DNA of 45,874 nucleotides from Deltaproteobacteria bacterium (GTDB taxonomy: Bacteria; Desulfobacterota; Syntrophia; Syntrophales; UBA5619): the NCBI GenBank assembly GCA_026388365.1, contig JAPLJW010000283.1, forward strand, positions 1 to 45,874, read 5' to 3'. Below, piece after piece: positions 7,531-16,708 of the stretch. Every line of letters starts with the position of its first letter. Within the stretch, counting starts at the first letter, position 1. The translations under genes were made by a program, and so were the position numbers. The notes under the pieces were generated by a model that did no database searches, had not been told where the DNA came from, and saw nothing but the letters and a program-made list of their open reading frames with translations.

Positions 7531-8418
7531 GTGTTTCTCAGTGTCCGTACGAAATTCAGGAACAGGTTCGTTCCATACCTCCGGCTGAAAATGGCCGTTT
7601 ATCTGCTGGGCGTGGGCGCCGCCCTGTTGATGCCGGCGGCTGCCGCGGCCGCTTCGCCGGGAAGGATCGTTTCCCTGGCGCCCAACCTGACCGAGATTCT
7701 TTACGATCTCGGTGTTGAAGACCGGATCGCGGCCGTGACCGATTACTGCGACTATCCGCCCGGCGCCAGAACCAAACCCAAGATCGGCGGTTTTGCCAAC
7801 CCTTCCCTGGAGGTTATCGTATCATTGCGTCCCGATTGGGTGGTCATGACCGAAGACGGCAATCCGCAGGTTCTGGAGCGCCGCTTGAAAACCCTGGGAA
7901 TCAGGACTTATATCTTCAAGGCCAGACGGATCCAAGATTTGCCGCAGGAGATCCGGACCATGGGCACGATTCTCGGGGTGGGGACCGCGGCCGACCGGAG
8001 GGCCGATTGGATCGAAACGCGGATCCGCCGGATTGGGGAAGAGACAGGTACGGCATCGCATCGAAGGGTTGGGAAAGCAATCTTTATCGTTCAGCCAGCG
8101 CCCCTGATTGCGGCCGGAAAAGGGACCACCATCGACGACGCCTTTACGATCTTGGGGATCGATAATATTGCCGCGGCGGGGAAAACGAGCTATCCCAAAT
8201 ATTCCCTGGAGGAGATCATCCGCCTGGGACCCGATGCCCTGTTCTTCGGAGGGGGACGCGGGATGGAGGAACGATCGAAGCCCTTGATTGAGAGACTCTC
8301 GACGCTCGACGCGGTCCGCTCGGGAAGGGTCTTTTTCGTCGGAGAATCCATCTACAGGCTCGGACCCAGGATCGTCTCCGGCCTGGAGGAGATGGCGGCC
8401 TGTCTGGACATCCGGTAA
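7531..8418 (+). CDS. btuF: Periplasmic cobalamin-binding protein BtuF
   Basis: This is the solute-binding protein for BtuCD, about 295 residues. After a signal peptide (hydrophobic segment MAVYLLGVGAALLMPAAAA) the mature protein opens with RIVSLAPNLTEILYDLG, the hallmark of helical-backbone metal/cobalamin receptors. It contains VTDYCDYPPGA, SLEVIVSLRPDWVV and, later, the SLEEIIRLGPDALFF repeat-like segment of the second lobe. I chose the GTG at 7531 because AAGGAG lies 5 bases upstream; an ATG at 7507 would add eight residues but has a poor ribosome site. It closes the B12 uptake locus. Confidence 0.85.
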   Translation: MFLSVRTKFRNRFVPYLRLKMAVYLLGVGAALLMPAAAAAASPGRIVSLAPNLTEILYDLGVEDRIAAVTDYCDYPPGARTKPKIGGFANPSLEVIVSLRPDWVVMTEDGNPQVLERRLKTLGIRTYIFKARRIQDLPQEIRTMGTILGVGTAADRRADWIETRIRRIGEETGTASHRRVGKAIFIVQPAPLIAAGKGTTIDDAFTILGIDNIAAAGKTSYPKYSLEEIIRLGPDALFFGGGRGMEERSKPLIERLSTLDAVRSGRVFFVGESIYRLGPRIVSGLEEMAACLDIR

Positions 8419-8494
8419 AAGGAATATTGAATACCCACTTCAGATGAATATCCAACGATGAATAGTTACAGAGGCGGCGATTCCGAAAATACCC

Positions 8495-8539
8495 TTGACA
8501 TGATTTACGGATGTGTTATGAAACCGCAAAACGTAATAC
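8495..8539 (+). promoter_or_regulatory. nikR promoter overlapping a NikR-type operator
   Basis: The -35 box TTGACA (8495-8500) and the -10 box TATGAA (8517-8522, spacer 16) form a promoter just before nikR. An imperfect palindrome overlaps the -10: GTGTTA (8513-8518) and TAATAC (8534-8539), separated by 15 bases. The arrangement of two short half-sites spaced by about 15 bases resembles the NikR operators known from other bacteria. It suggests nickel-dependent autorepression of nikR and possibly the transporter genes behind it. Confidence 0.6.
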
Positions 8540-8551
8540 GGTGATCCGACG

Positions 8552-8968
8552 ATGTCTGAACTGGTCCGCTTCGGTGTTTCCCTGGATAAGCCCCTCCTGG
8601 AGAGGTTCGATGCCCTCATCCGGGAGAGGCAGTACACCAACCGCTCGGAGGCCCTGCGGGACCTGATCCGCCGGGAGCTGGTCCAGAGGGAATGGCGGGA
8701 GGGCCGCGACGTGGCCGGCGCCATCACGCTCATCTACGATCATCACAAGCGGGACGTCCTCTCCAAGGTGACGGATACCCAGCACGGGTTCCAGAAGGTG
8801 ATCATCTCGACCCAGCACATCCACCTGGATCACCACAACTGTCTGGAGATCATCGCCGCCCGCGGCAAGGCGGAAGAGGTGCAGCGGCTGGCCGACGCCC
8901 TCACCTCCATCAAGGGGGTCCGGCACGGGACCCTCAGCATGTCGAGCACGGGGAAGGAGATCGGGTAG
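8552..8968 (+). CDS. nikR: Nickel-responsive regulator NikR
   Basis: The 138-residue repressor has the two-domain NikR plan. An N-terminal ribbon-helix-helix domain (residues 1-50, VRFGVSLDKPLLERFDALIR then NRSEALRDLIRREL) is followed by a C-terminal ACT-like nickel-binding domain. The Ni ligands of the family are visible: a His in TDTQHGF, His-x-His in STQHIHLDHHNC, and the Cys of HNCLEII. It would bind the palindrome overlapping its own promoter when nickel is plentiful. The nickel ECF transporter genes follow in the same direction. Confidence 0.95.
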   Translation: MSELVRFGVSLDKPLLERFDALIRERQYTNRSEALRDLIRRELVQREWREGRDVAGAITLIYDHHKRDVLSKVTDTQHGFQKVIISTQHIHLDHHNCLEIIAARGKAEEVQRLADALTSIKGVRHGTLSMSSTGKEIG

Positions 8969-9052
8969 CCGTATTATTTTTTTACGCCGTCGTGCCACGA
9001 ATATAATTTTCATGGCATGATGATGGTTACAAATGGGAAAGGAGAAACGATC

Positions 9053-10093
9053 ATGCACATGGCGGATGCCCTGCTCTCCCCCGCCGTGGGGACGACATTG
9101 TGGGCCGGAACGGCCGCGGTGGGCGGATACGCGTCGAAGAAACTGAAAGTTCAGATCGATGACCGAATGATCCCCCTGATGGGGGTCCTCGGCGCCTTCA
9201 TTTTCGCATCACAAATGATCAATTTCACGATCCCCGGGACCGGATCAAGCGGACACCTGGGCGGCGGGATGATCCTGGCCATCATCCTCGGTCCTCATGC
9301 CGCCTTTCTCGTCATGGCCTCGGTCCTGACGGTCCAGGCCCTCTTCTTCGCCGACGGCGGACTGCTGGCGCTCGGCTGCAATATCTGGAACCTGGGCTTC
9401 TATCCCTGCTACCTTGTTTATCCCCTGCTCTACAAACCCTTGATCGGGAAGAGTCAAAATCCCGGACGCATCGTTGCCGTATCGCTCGTGAGCGCCGTGG
9501 CGGCCCTGCAGCTTGGCGCCTTTTCCGTCGTGTTGGAGACACTGCTATCGGGCAAGAGCGAATTGCCCTTCGGCGCCTTTGTCCTGCTGATGCAGCCGAT
9601 CCACCTGGCCATCGGCATTATCGAGGGTTTTGTGACGGCAGGGATCATCAATTATGTGCGCAGCGCCAGACCCGAGCTCCTCGAAAGCATGGCCGCATCA
9701 CGACCCTTGGGCGCATCGATTTCGCTGAGGAAGGTCATGGCGACGTTCATAGCGTTGGCAGTGATCACCGGCGGGGCGCTCTCCTGGTTCGCTTCCACCC
9801 ATCCGGACGGCCTGGAATGGTCCATCGAAAAGGTGACCGGCAAGGGCGAACTGCAGGAGGCGGAGCACGGGATCGCCCGAGTGCTCAAGGGAATTCAGGA
9901 AAAGACGGCGTTCCTTCCCGATTACGGCTTCAAGCCGGCGGGGAATGAGTCCAAGAAGGAAGAAGCGACCCCGGCCTGGCCCGGTATCGAAGCGGGAACC
10001 TCCGCGGCCGGCATCATCGGCGCGACGATCGTTTTCGGCTTCATCCTGCTGATCGGTGTGGGAATCAGAACTTACCGGGGAAGAGATATGTAA
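9053..10093 (+). CDS. nikMN: Nickel ECF transporter substrate-binding subunit NikMN (fusion)
   Basis: This is the integral-membrane S-component of an energy-coupling-factor Ni/Co transporter, with the NikM part (about 1-215) fused to a NikN-like C-terminal part (two further helices flanking a periplasmic loop, the last at IIGATIVFGFILLIGVGI). I place the start at 9053 because the protein then begins Met-His-Met-Ala-Asp. In this family the N-terminal amine and His2 coordinate the metal, so the exact N-terminus matters, and GGAGAAACGATC is well placed upstream. A longer reading from 9017 would bury the metal site. Nickel rather than cobalt is preferred because NikR precedes it and lar genes lie nearby. 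Confidence 0.9.
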   Translation: MHMADALLSPAVGTTLWAGTAAVGGYASKKLKVQIDDRMIPLMGVLGAFIFASQMINFTIPGTGSSGHLGGGMILAIILGPHAAFLVMASVLTVQALFFADGGLLALGCNIWNLGFYPCYLVYPLLYKPLIGKSQNPGRIVAVSLVSAVAALQLGAFSVVLETLLSGKSELPFGAFVLLMQPIHLAIGIIEGFVTAGIINYVRSARPELLESMAASRPLGASISLRKVMATFIALAVITGGALSWFASTHPDGLEWSIEKVTGKGELQEAEHGIARVLKGIQEKTAFLPDYGFKPAGNESKKEEATPAWPGIEAGTSAAGIIGATIVFGFILLIGVGIRTYRGRDM

Positions 10094-10108
10094 ACAGGTC
10101 GTCATCGA

Positions 10109-10142
10109 CCGGGCAGGCAGGTATGAACACCGGCCTGCCCGG
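10109..10142 (+). other. Strong GC hairpin between nikMN and nikQ
   Basis: CCGGGCAGGC (10109-10118) and GCCTGCCCGG (10133-10142) form a perfect 10-bp stem with a 14-base loop. There is no U-tract, so it is not a classical intrinsic terminator. It may stabilise the upstream mRNA or adjust the ratio of the transporter subunits. Confidence 0.5.
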
Positions 10143-10150
10143 GTTCAAGG

Positions 10151-10179
10151 TTGACGATAAGATGCGATTCGGATATACG
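10151..10179 (+). promoter_or_regulatory. Candidate internal promoter before nikQ
   Basis: TTGACG (10151-10156) and TATACG (10174-10179) are spaced by exactly 17 bases and lie directly after the hairpin and just before nikQ (ATG at 10191). The very short leader this would give is unusual, so the call is tentative. Confidence 0.35.
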
Positions 10180-10190
10180 CGGATGAACCC

Positions 10191-11000
10191 ATGACCTTTG
10201 ACGCGCAGTATTTCGATATCGGCCGGCTCGACCGGCTATCCTACGGAGACACCTTCGTGCACCATCGGGACCCGCGCGTCAAGGTGATCGCAACGATGCT
10301 GTTCCTCTTCACGGTCGTCTCCTTTCCCAAGTACGAGGTGGTCGCGCTGGTCCCGTTTTTCCTGTTTCCGGTGCTGCTGCTGACCCTCGGCGGAATCCCC
10401 GTCCGGTTCATTCTCAAGAAGGTGCTGCTCGTTTCACCTTTCGCGATCCTCATCGGCATCTTTAACCCGTTTTTGGATACCGCGACCGTTGCCGTTCTTG
10501 CCGGGATTCCCATATCGGCCGGGGTCATCTCCTTTCTTTCGATTCTGCTGAAGTTTACACTCACGGTCAGCGCAGCGCTCCTGCTGATCGCGACGACGTC
10601 GTTTCCCGGCGTTTGCCATGCGCTCCGGAGACTCGGCCTGCCGCCGCTGTTTGTTTCGCAACTCCTGTTCCTGTACCGCTACATCTTCGTGCTTATGGAA
10701 GAGGCGATGCGGATCACCCGCGCCCGGGACATGCGGTCGTTCGGTTCTCGCGGCGCCGGCATCCGGGTGTTCGTGCGTCTGATCGGGACCCTTTTTGTCA
10801 GAACGGTCGATCGCGCGGAAAAAATCTATTACGCCATGCTCTCCCGGGGATTTCAGGGAGACATCCCGAGTCTCAGGCGGAGCCGCATCGAGGCGGCCGA
10901 TCTGGCATGCCTGGCGGCGATGGTCCTCTTTCTCGCACTCTTCCGCTTTTTCCATGTCACCGAAGGGATCGGGCGCTTGGCGCAGGGGCTGTTGCGATGA
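10191..11000 (+). CDS. nikQ: Nickel ECF transporter transmembrane subunit NikQ (CbiQ family)
   Basis: The 269-residue T-component of the ECF transporter has four to six hydrophobic helices and the conserved cytoplasmic coupling segments of the CbiQ family: EAMRITRARDMRSFG, and AEKIYYAMLSRGFQGDIPSL with its Ala-Met-x-Ser-Arg-Gly motif. These segments contact the NikO ATPase. The stop codon overlaps the nikO start (ATGA at 10997-11000), so the two are translationally coupled. The first ~30 residues (FDIGRLDRLSYGDTFVHHRD) match the usual N-terminus for this family, supporting the ATG at 10191. Confidence 0.92.
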   Translation: MTFDAQYFDIGRLDRLSYGDTFVHHRDPRVKVIATMLFLFTVVSFPKYEVVALVPFFLFPVLLLTLGGIPVRFILKKVLLVSPFAILIGIFNPFLDTATVAVLAGIPISAGVISFLSILLKFTLTVSAALLLIATTSFPGVCHALRRLGLPPLFVSQLLFLYRYIFVLMEEAMRITRARDMRSFGSRGAGIRVFVRLIGTLFVRTVDRAEKIYYAMLSRGFQGDIPSLRRSRIEAADLACLAAMVLFLALFRFFHVTEGIGRLAQGLLR

Positions 11001-11731
11001 GCCACCACATCATTGAATTCAAAGACGTGTTCTTCCGCTACCCTGATGGAACGGAGGCGCTCAGGGGGATCCATTTCCGGATCACCCACGGCGAATCCGT
11101 CGGCATCGTCGGCGCCAACGGATCTGGCAAATCCACGCTTCTGCAGCACATGAACGGCTGCCTGCTGCCGACTTCGGGCACGGTGACCATCGGCGATCTT
11201 TCCCTGACCCGGAAAACGAGGCAGGAGATCCGCAGGAAGGTCGGGGTCGTTTTTCAGAACCCCGATGACCAGCTCTTCATGCCGACGGTTTTCGACGATG
11301 TCGCCTTCGGCCCCCTCAACCTCGGTCTGGACGAAGCGCACGTCCGGGAGCGGGTCAACAAAGCCCTGGTCATGGTGAACGCCCTTGCCCTACGGGACAA
11401 GCCGCCGCACCACCTCTCGGCGGGAGAGAAGAGCGCCGTCGCCATCGCCACGATCATCGCCATGGAGCCGGACATCCTCGCGATGGACGAGCCGGCTGCA
11501 ACCCTGGATCCCAAATCGAGGCGGCTTCTGATCACACTGCTGAAGGGCTTCGCCCATTCCAAACTCATCGCCTCCCATGACCTCGACCTGATCCTCGATG
11601 TCTGTGAGCGCTGCATCGTGATCGGGAACGGCAGGGTGGTCGCGGATGGTCCATCGGCGGAGATCCTTTCGAACCGAACCCTGCTTGAGGAAAACAGCCT
11701 GGAGCTCCCGCTTTCGTTCCAGAGACGCTGA
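10997..11731 (+). CDS. nikO: Nickel ECF transporter ATPase NikO (CbiO family)
   Basis: The 244-residue ABC ATPase of the ECF transporter has Walker A GANGSGKST (about 36-44), Q-loop VVFQNPDDQLFMPTVFDDVA (typical of CbiO proteins), Walker B ILAMDEPAATLDP and an H-loop with SHDLDL. The signature reads LSAGEKSAVAIATI instead of the common LSGGEKKRVAIA; the Arg normally in this helix is missing, which is worth noting but occurs within a recognisable frame. The ATG overlaps the nikQ stop. The following ~290 bases before the next gene hold no clear terminator and no other gene. Confidence 0.92.
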   Translation: MSHHIIEFKDVFFRYPDGTEALRGIHFRITHGESVGIVGANGSGKSTLLQHMNGCLLPTSGTVTIGDLSLTRKTRQEIRRKVGVVFQNPDDQLFMPTVFDDVAFGPLNLGLDEAHVRERVNKALVMVNALALRDKPPHHLSAGEKSAVAIATIIAMEPDILAMDEPAATLDPKSRRLLITLLKGFAHSKLIASHDLDLILDVCERCIVIGNGRVVADGPSAEILSNRTLLEENSLELPLSFQRR

Positions 11732-12022
11732 GGTTACAGGCGCTCCACAGGGTTTTTCTCGACGGTCGAAATAACGAAGGAGGGATGTTTTTCAATCGAC
11801 TTTAAAAAGTTCATCCGGTTGGAGCATACTTGTCAAAATGTATTTCTTACGGTATCCGCAAGCCTGCAGGGTCGGGAAAAGCTGCTGATGGCTGATGGCG
11901 CACTTTCCATTTGACATCTCAATGGGTATCCGGTAGCTTCCAAGAGGCTTTATTCACGCCACAAAGACTATCCTCCATTTTTGTTTCAAGCCGGCATCGT
12001 TTATCGCGACAGGGGGCATCAG

Positions 12023-13633
12023 ATGAAAGATCCATCCAGAACAAATCAACAACTCATCGATGAGAATGCCTTATTAAAACAGAGAATCCGGGAACTGGAG
12101 CAAGCCGAATCAGAGCGCAAGCAGACGGAGAAAGTCCTGCGGGAGAGTGAAGAAAAATATCACGTCCTTTTCGAAGGAATCAACGACGCCGTTTTCGTGC
12201 ACGATCTGGAGGGGGATACCTTGTCCGGACGTTTCCTTCAAGTCAATGACATGGCCTGCCGCCGGCTGGGGTATACGAGGGAGGAGTTGCTGTCCCTCAC
12301 ACCCCGTGAAATCACGACATCTGAAGAGTATGAACGGATTGCCAAAAAGCGAATTGACCTTGCTTCCCAGGGTGATATTCTTGCAGAGACAATTCATGTG
12401 GCCAAGGATGGACGGAAGATCTCCGTGGAGAGCAACATCCGCAAGTTCCAGTATTTCGGCAAACAGGTCGCGCTCTCCATTTCCCGCGACATCACCGATC
12501 GCAAGCAGGCGGGGGCATATAGAGAAATGGGCAGGGAAGTCCTGCAGATACTAAACGAGCCGGGAGATCTGCAGGCTAGAATCCAGCGCGTCCTCGCCAA
12601 ATTGAAGACGCATACCGGGTTCGATGCCGTGGGCATTCGTCTGCAAGACGGGGATGACTTCCCGTATTTAGCCCAGGAAGGCTTTCCCAAGGATTTTCTG
12701 CAGACGGAAAACACGCTGATCGAGCGCGCCGCGGATGGCGAAGTGTGCCGGGACAAAGACGGCAAAGTGAGCCTGGAATGTACCTGCGGTCTGATCATTT
12801 CCGGAAAGACCGACCCAACCCATCCGCTCTTCACAGCGGGGGGAAGCTGCTGGACGAACGATTCATTCCCGCTTCTGGACATCCCGCCCGGTGAGGATCC
12901 CCGACTTCATCCCCGCAACCAATGCATACATCAAGGCTATGCCTCTGTGGCCCTGGTGCCCATTCGGAACCAGGATAGGATTGTTGGTTTGATCCAGTTC
13001 AATGACCGGCGCAAAGGATGTTTCACCCTCGATACGGTTGAACTCCTGGAAGGAATCGCATCGCACATCGGAGCGGCGCTGATGCGCATGCGGGTGGAGG
13101 AGGCGTTGCGGGCGAGCGAAGAGCGATACCGGGAACTCAGTATTGTCGATGATCTCACCCAGCTTTACAATTCCCGGCATTTTCACTTTCAGCTTAAAAT
13201 CGAAATGGATCGGTCGAACCGCTATGAACAGCCTTTAACCCTTCTTCTTCTTGATCTCGACAATTTCAAGGCATTCAACGACGCTTACGGCCATGTCGAG
13301 GGAGACCAGGTCTTAATTCGACTCGGCCAGGTGGTCAAAAGATGCCTGCGCCAGACGGATTCCGCCTATCGCTATGGCGGCGAGGAATTTACCATCCTCC
13401 TGCCCATGGCAACCAGTGAGGACGGCGCCGTTACTGCGGAAAGAATCCGGACGGAATTCAAAAAGGAGAATTTCTCTCCGGCGCCGGGTCGGGACGTCCA
13501 TGTGACGGTGAGTATCGGGCTTGCGCAATACAAGCCGGAGGAAGACATGAAGGCCTTCGTTAATCGGGTTGACCATCTCATGTACCAGGCGAAGAAGAAC
13601 GGAAAAGACAGGGTTTGTCCTGAATCATATTAA
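12023..13633 (+). CDS. PAS-GAF-GGDEF diguanylate cyclase
   Basis: The protein has about 536 residues and no signal peptide or membrane helices, so it is a cytoplasmic sensor. In order it has an N-terminal coiled coil (about 1-40), a PAS domain (about 42-165, ending in the PAC-like SISRDITDRKQ), a GAF domain (about 170-365, with several Cys: EVCRDKDG, LECTCG, SCWTND, NQCIHQG) and a GGDEF domain (about 380-536). The active site reads YGGEEF and is preceded by an RxxD inhibitory site (RQTD), so it should make c-di-GMP with product feedback. I chose the ATG at 12023 because the neighbouring sensor begins with the same leader (CATCAGATGAAAGATC). The Cys-rich GAF insertion may bind metal or sense redox state; that is inference. 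Confidence 0.88.
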   Translation: MKDPSRTNQQLIDENALLKQRIRELEQAESERKQTEKVLRESEEKYHVLFEGINDAVFVHDLEGDTLSGRFLQVNDMACRRLGYTREELLSLTPREITTSEEYERIAKKRIDLASQGDILAETIHVAKDGRKISVESNIRKFQYFGKQVALSISRDITDRKQAGAYREMGREVLQILNEPGDLQARIQRVLAKLKTHTGFDAVGIRLQDGDDFPYLAQEGFPKDFLQTENTLIERAADGEVCRDKDGKVSLECTCGLIISGKTDPTHPLFTAGGSCWTNDSFPLLDIPPGEDPRLHPRNQCIHQGYASVALVPIRNQDRIVGLIQFNDRRKGCFTLDTVELLEGIASHIGAALMRMRVEEALRASEERYRELSIVDDLTQLYNSRHFHFQLKIEMDRSNRYEQPLTLLLLDLDNFKAFNDAYGHVEGDQVLIRLGQVVKRCLRQTDSAYRYGGEEFTILLPMATSEDGAVTAERIRTEFKKENFSPAPGRDVHVTVSIGLAQYKPEEDMKAFVNRVDHLMYQAKKNGKDRVCPESY

Positions 13634-13698
13634 GCGGTCTCGGAAAAAATGTTACCTTTATTTCCTTCGGTACAGTGGGTCGCTGCAGAGGACATCAG

Positions 13699-16600
13699 AT
13701 GAAAGATCAAGGCAAAACAAAGCAGGTCCTGATCCAAGAACTGGCTTCTTTGAAACAGAGAATCGCAGAACTGGAAAGATCAGAATCAGAAAGCAAGCGG
13801 ATAGAGGAATCCCTTAGGGAGAGCGATGAACGGTACCGCACCCTCGCCATGAACTCGCCAAGCATGATATTTCTCTTGGATCTACAGGGAACCGTTCTTG
13901 TTGTAAATGAGAAAAGCGCGGCTCAGTTCGGAACGAAACCGGATGCCATAATTGGGCGCAATGTCCGTGATCTTTTTTCCGCGCCGATTGCCGAACGGCA
14001 TATGCAGGCCATCAAGAAGGTCATACGGGATGGCGAGATGCTTCATAGCGAATTGTCTGAACCGTTTCCCACAGGTGTACGATGGATTGATGCACGCATC
14101 GTACCGGTCAGGGACAAAAGCGGTGCAATAACTGCTGTGCTGGGCATATCGCATGACATCACCGAGCGAAAAGAGGCGGAGAAAGCGCTGAGAGATTCCG
14201 AATCGAAATACCAGTTCCTCGCAGAGAGCATGGCGGATGTGGTATTCACATTGGATATCAACCTGGTGACCACCTATGTCAGTCCTTCCATGGAAAAAAT
14301 GCTGGGGTTTACTCCGGAAGAAAGGATGGCTCAAAAAGTCGATCAACAGTTGACCCCCAAATCCCAGAAATTGGTTTTTGAGGCACTGGTGGCGGAATTA
14401 GAACGGGAAAAAGAGAAGGACGCGGATCCGGACCGGTCCCAGATCCTGGAATTGGAATATTATCACAAGAACGGGTCCATAAAGCATCTGGTAACTTACA
14501 TTCGGGGCATGCGTGACAGCGAGGGAAATTTGACGGGTTTTTACGGCTCGCACCACGATATCACCGACCGCCGTCAGGCGGAGGAGGCGCTTCGAAAAAG
14601 CGAAGGACAATTCCGCCTGCTGGCGGAGAATGCAAGAGATACCATCTGGACGATGGACATGAACCTCCGATACACCTATATGAGCCCTTATATTAAACAG
14701 GTCCTTGATTATACCCCCGAAGAATACATGGCAATCCCGTTGAATGAAGTGCTGACGCCATCTTCCCTGGAACTGTGCATGCAAGCTTTTGCGGAAGAAT
14801 TGGAAGTCGAAAAAAGGAGTGATAAAGATCTACTGCGGTCGAGGACCGTTGAAGTTGAGCATATCGGTAGAAATGGGAAGATAGTCCCGGCTGAAATCAA
14901 GATGACATTCCTGCGTAACACGGCTGGCCAAGCGACCGGAATTCTCGGATATACCAGGGACATCACCGAGCGCAAGCGGGCAGAAGAAACACTGCGAGAC
15001 AGTAAAGAACAGTATCGGACATTGGTGGAAAATGCGAGTGATATCGTTTTCAGAACAGACCGCACCGGACACTTCACGTTTATCAATCAGGCGGCACTCC
15101 GCATTACGAAATACGAAGAACAGGAGATTCTTGGGAAGCATTATCCGACATTGATCCATCCGGACATGCGTGACGAGGTCATAAAATTCTTCGGTCGTCA
15201 GTTCGTAAAAAGAATTCGGAATACATATTTGGAATATCCCCTGCTCACGAAAGAGGGTCATAAGCTCTGGTGTGGGCAAAATACGCAGTTGATCTTTGAG
15301 GATGATCATGTTGAGGGCTTCCAGGCCGTAGCCCGCGATATCACAGAGCGAAAACAGGCGGAGGAGGAGTTGAAACGAAGCGAGGAAAGATACCGGACCA
15401 TTCTGGATGAGATCGAAGACGGTTATCAGGAGGTGGATCTTTCGGGAAACTTCACTTTTTTCAATGCATCCTTCCGCAAGATCTTCGGGTACAGTGAAAA
15501 TGAGCTGATGGGCTCAAACTTCCGGCGCTACGCCGCAGATGAAGAAACCGCGGACAGGGTCTATCAAGCCTACAATCAGATGTACAAGACGGGAAATCCC
15601 GTCAAGAGATTTGAATGGGATATTATCACCCAGGACGGCGCCAGAAGATCGATTGAATTTTCCGCTTTCCTGATGCGGGATGGGCAAGGCCATCGCCGGG
15701 GATTCCGGGGCATTGTCCGCGACGTCACCGAACGAAAATCCGCGGAAGAACAATACCGGACGATGGCGAACAGTTCCCAGACGGGGGTGTATATCGTACA
15801 GGACGGCAGGCTCTGCTTTGTGAATCCATACATCCCGATCTACTCCGGCTATCCGGAAGAAGAGCTGATCGGCAAACAGGCTCTGCATTTTGTTCATCCC
15901 GACGATCGGAAAAGGGTCCGGGAGATGGCCAGAAAGATGCTTGCGGGAGAGCTGAAAGCCCCCTATGAATACCAGATCGAGGGCAAGGACAACCGGGTCA
16001 GGTGGATCATGGAAACAGTCACACCCATTTCCTATAAGGGAAGGTCGGCGGTTCTGGGCAACACCATGGACACCACCGATCGCAAGCGGACGGAGGAGGA
16101 ACTTCGGCAGACCCTTGATAGTCTCAGGAAAGCATTTGGCGCGACCATTCAGGTCATGGTAGCGGCCGTTGAGTCAAGAGACCCCTATACCGCCGGTCAC
16201 CAGATCCGGTCGGCGGATCTTGCCCGTGCCATTGCCACGGAGATGGGATTACCCCAGGAGAAAATCGATGGCATCCGGATGGCCGGTTCCGTCCATGACA
16301 TCGGAAAACTCTCCATCCCCGCGGAGATATTGTCCAGGCCCATCAAGCTGACAAAGATCGAGTTTGCCCTGATTAAAGAACATGCCCGAATAGGATATGA
16401 GATACTGAAGGATGTGGAATCGCCTTGGCCCCTGGCGGATATTGTCTACCAGCACCATGAACGGATGGATGGTTCCGGCTATCCCAGAAACCTGAAGGGG
16501 GAAGAGCTTCTTATGGAGGCCCGCATTATGGCTGTGGCTGATGTGGTGGAATCCATGGCCTCCCACCGACCCTATCGTCCGGCATTAGGAGTAAATGCGG

Positions 16601-16707
16601 CCATGGAAGAGATTGAGAACAATAAAGGGACGCTTTATGACGCAGGGGTAACAGATGCATGCCTGCGACTATTCCGCGAAAAAGGTTTTCAACTTGAAAA
16701 AATTTGA
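13699..16707 (+). CDS. Multi-PAS sensor with HD-GYP c-di-GMP phosphodiesterase domain
   Basis: The protein of about 1002 residues carries a coiled-coil start, six consecutive PAS/PAC modules and a C-terminal HD-GYP domain. The modules begin at YRTLAMNSPSMIF, YQFLAESMADVVF, FRLLAENARDTIW, YRTLVENASDIVF, YRTILDEIEDGYQ and YRTMANSSQTGVY, and each ends in a DITER/DVTER-type PAC motif. The HD-GYP domain is canonical: HDIGKLSIP for the HD motif and HHERMDGSGYP for the GYP motif. It should degrade c-di-GMP. There are no transmembrane segments. It lies 65 bases after a GGDEF cyclase with a closely similar N-terminus, so the pair may have arisen by duplication of the sensor leader with exchange of output domains. 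Its stop is one base from the convergent larC stop. Confidence 0.92.
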   Translation: MKDQGKTKQVLIQELASLKQRIAELERSESESKRIEESLRESDERYRTLAMNSPSMIFLLDLQGTVLVVNEKSAAQFGTKPDAIIGRNVRDLFSAPIAERHMQAIKKVIRDGEMLHSELSEPFPTGVRWIDARIVPVRDKSGAITAVLGISHDITERKEAEKALRDSESKYQFLAESMADVVFTLDINLVTTYVSPSMEKMLGFTPEERMAQKVDQQLTPKSQKLVFEALVAELEREKEKDADPDRSQILELEYYHKNGSIKHLVTYIRGMRDSEGNLTGFYGSHHDITDRRQAEEALRKSEGQFRLLAENARDTIWTMDMNLRYTYMSPYIKQVLDYTPEEYMAIPLNEVLTPSSLELCMQAFAEELEVEKRSDKDLLRSRTVEVEHIGRNGKIVPAEIKMTFLRNTAGQATGILGYTRDITERKRAEETLRDSKEQYRTLVENASDIVFRTDRTGHFTFINQAALRITKYEEQEILGKHYPTLIHPDMRDEVIKFFGRQFVKRIRNTYLEYPLLTKEGHKLWCGQNTQLIFEDDHVEGFQAVARDITERKQAEEELKRSEERYRTILDEIEDGYQEVDLSGNFTFFNASFRKIFGYSENELMGSNFRRYAADEETADRVYQAYNQMYKTGNPVKRFEWDIITQDGARRSIEFSAFLMRDGQGHRRGFRGIVRDVTERKSAEEQYRTMANSSQTGVYIVQDGRLCFVNPYIPIYSGYPEEELIGKQALHFVHPDDRKRVREMARKMLAGELKAPYEYQIEGKDNRVRWIMETVTPISYKGRSAVLGNTMDTTDRKRTEEELRQTLDSLRKAFGATIQVMVAAVESRDPYTAGHQIRSADLARAIATEMGLPQEKIDGIRMAGSVHDIGKLSIPAEILSRPIKLTKIEFALIKEHARIGYEILKDVESPWPLADIVYQHHERMDGSGYPRNLKGEELLMEARIMAVADVVESMASHRPYRPALGVNAAMEEIENNKGTLYDAGVTDACLRLFREKGFQLEKI

Positions 16708-16708
16708 T

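Noticed and set aside
8993..9017. Imperfect inverted repeat TGCCACGA / TCATGGCA between nikR and nikMN as a second NikR site
   Set aside because: It does not share the half-site or spacing of the operator found before nikR and could be chance in a short gap.
11732..12022. Possible c-di-GMP riboswitch in the leader of the cyclase gene
   Set aside because: The gap contains TTGACA at 11911 and some stem potential, but not the conserved GEMM core, so no riboswitch is claimed.
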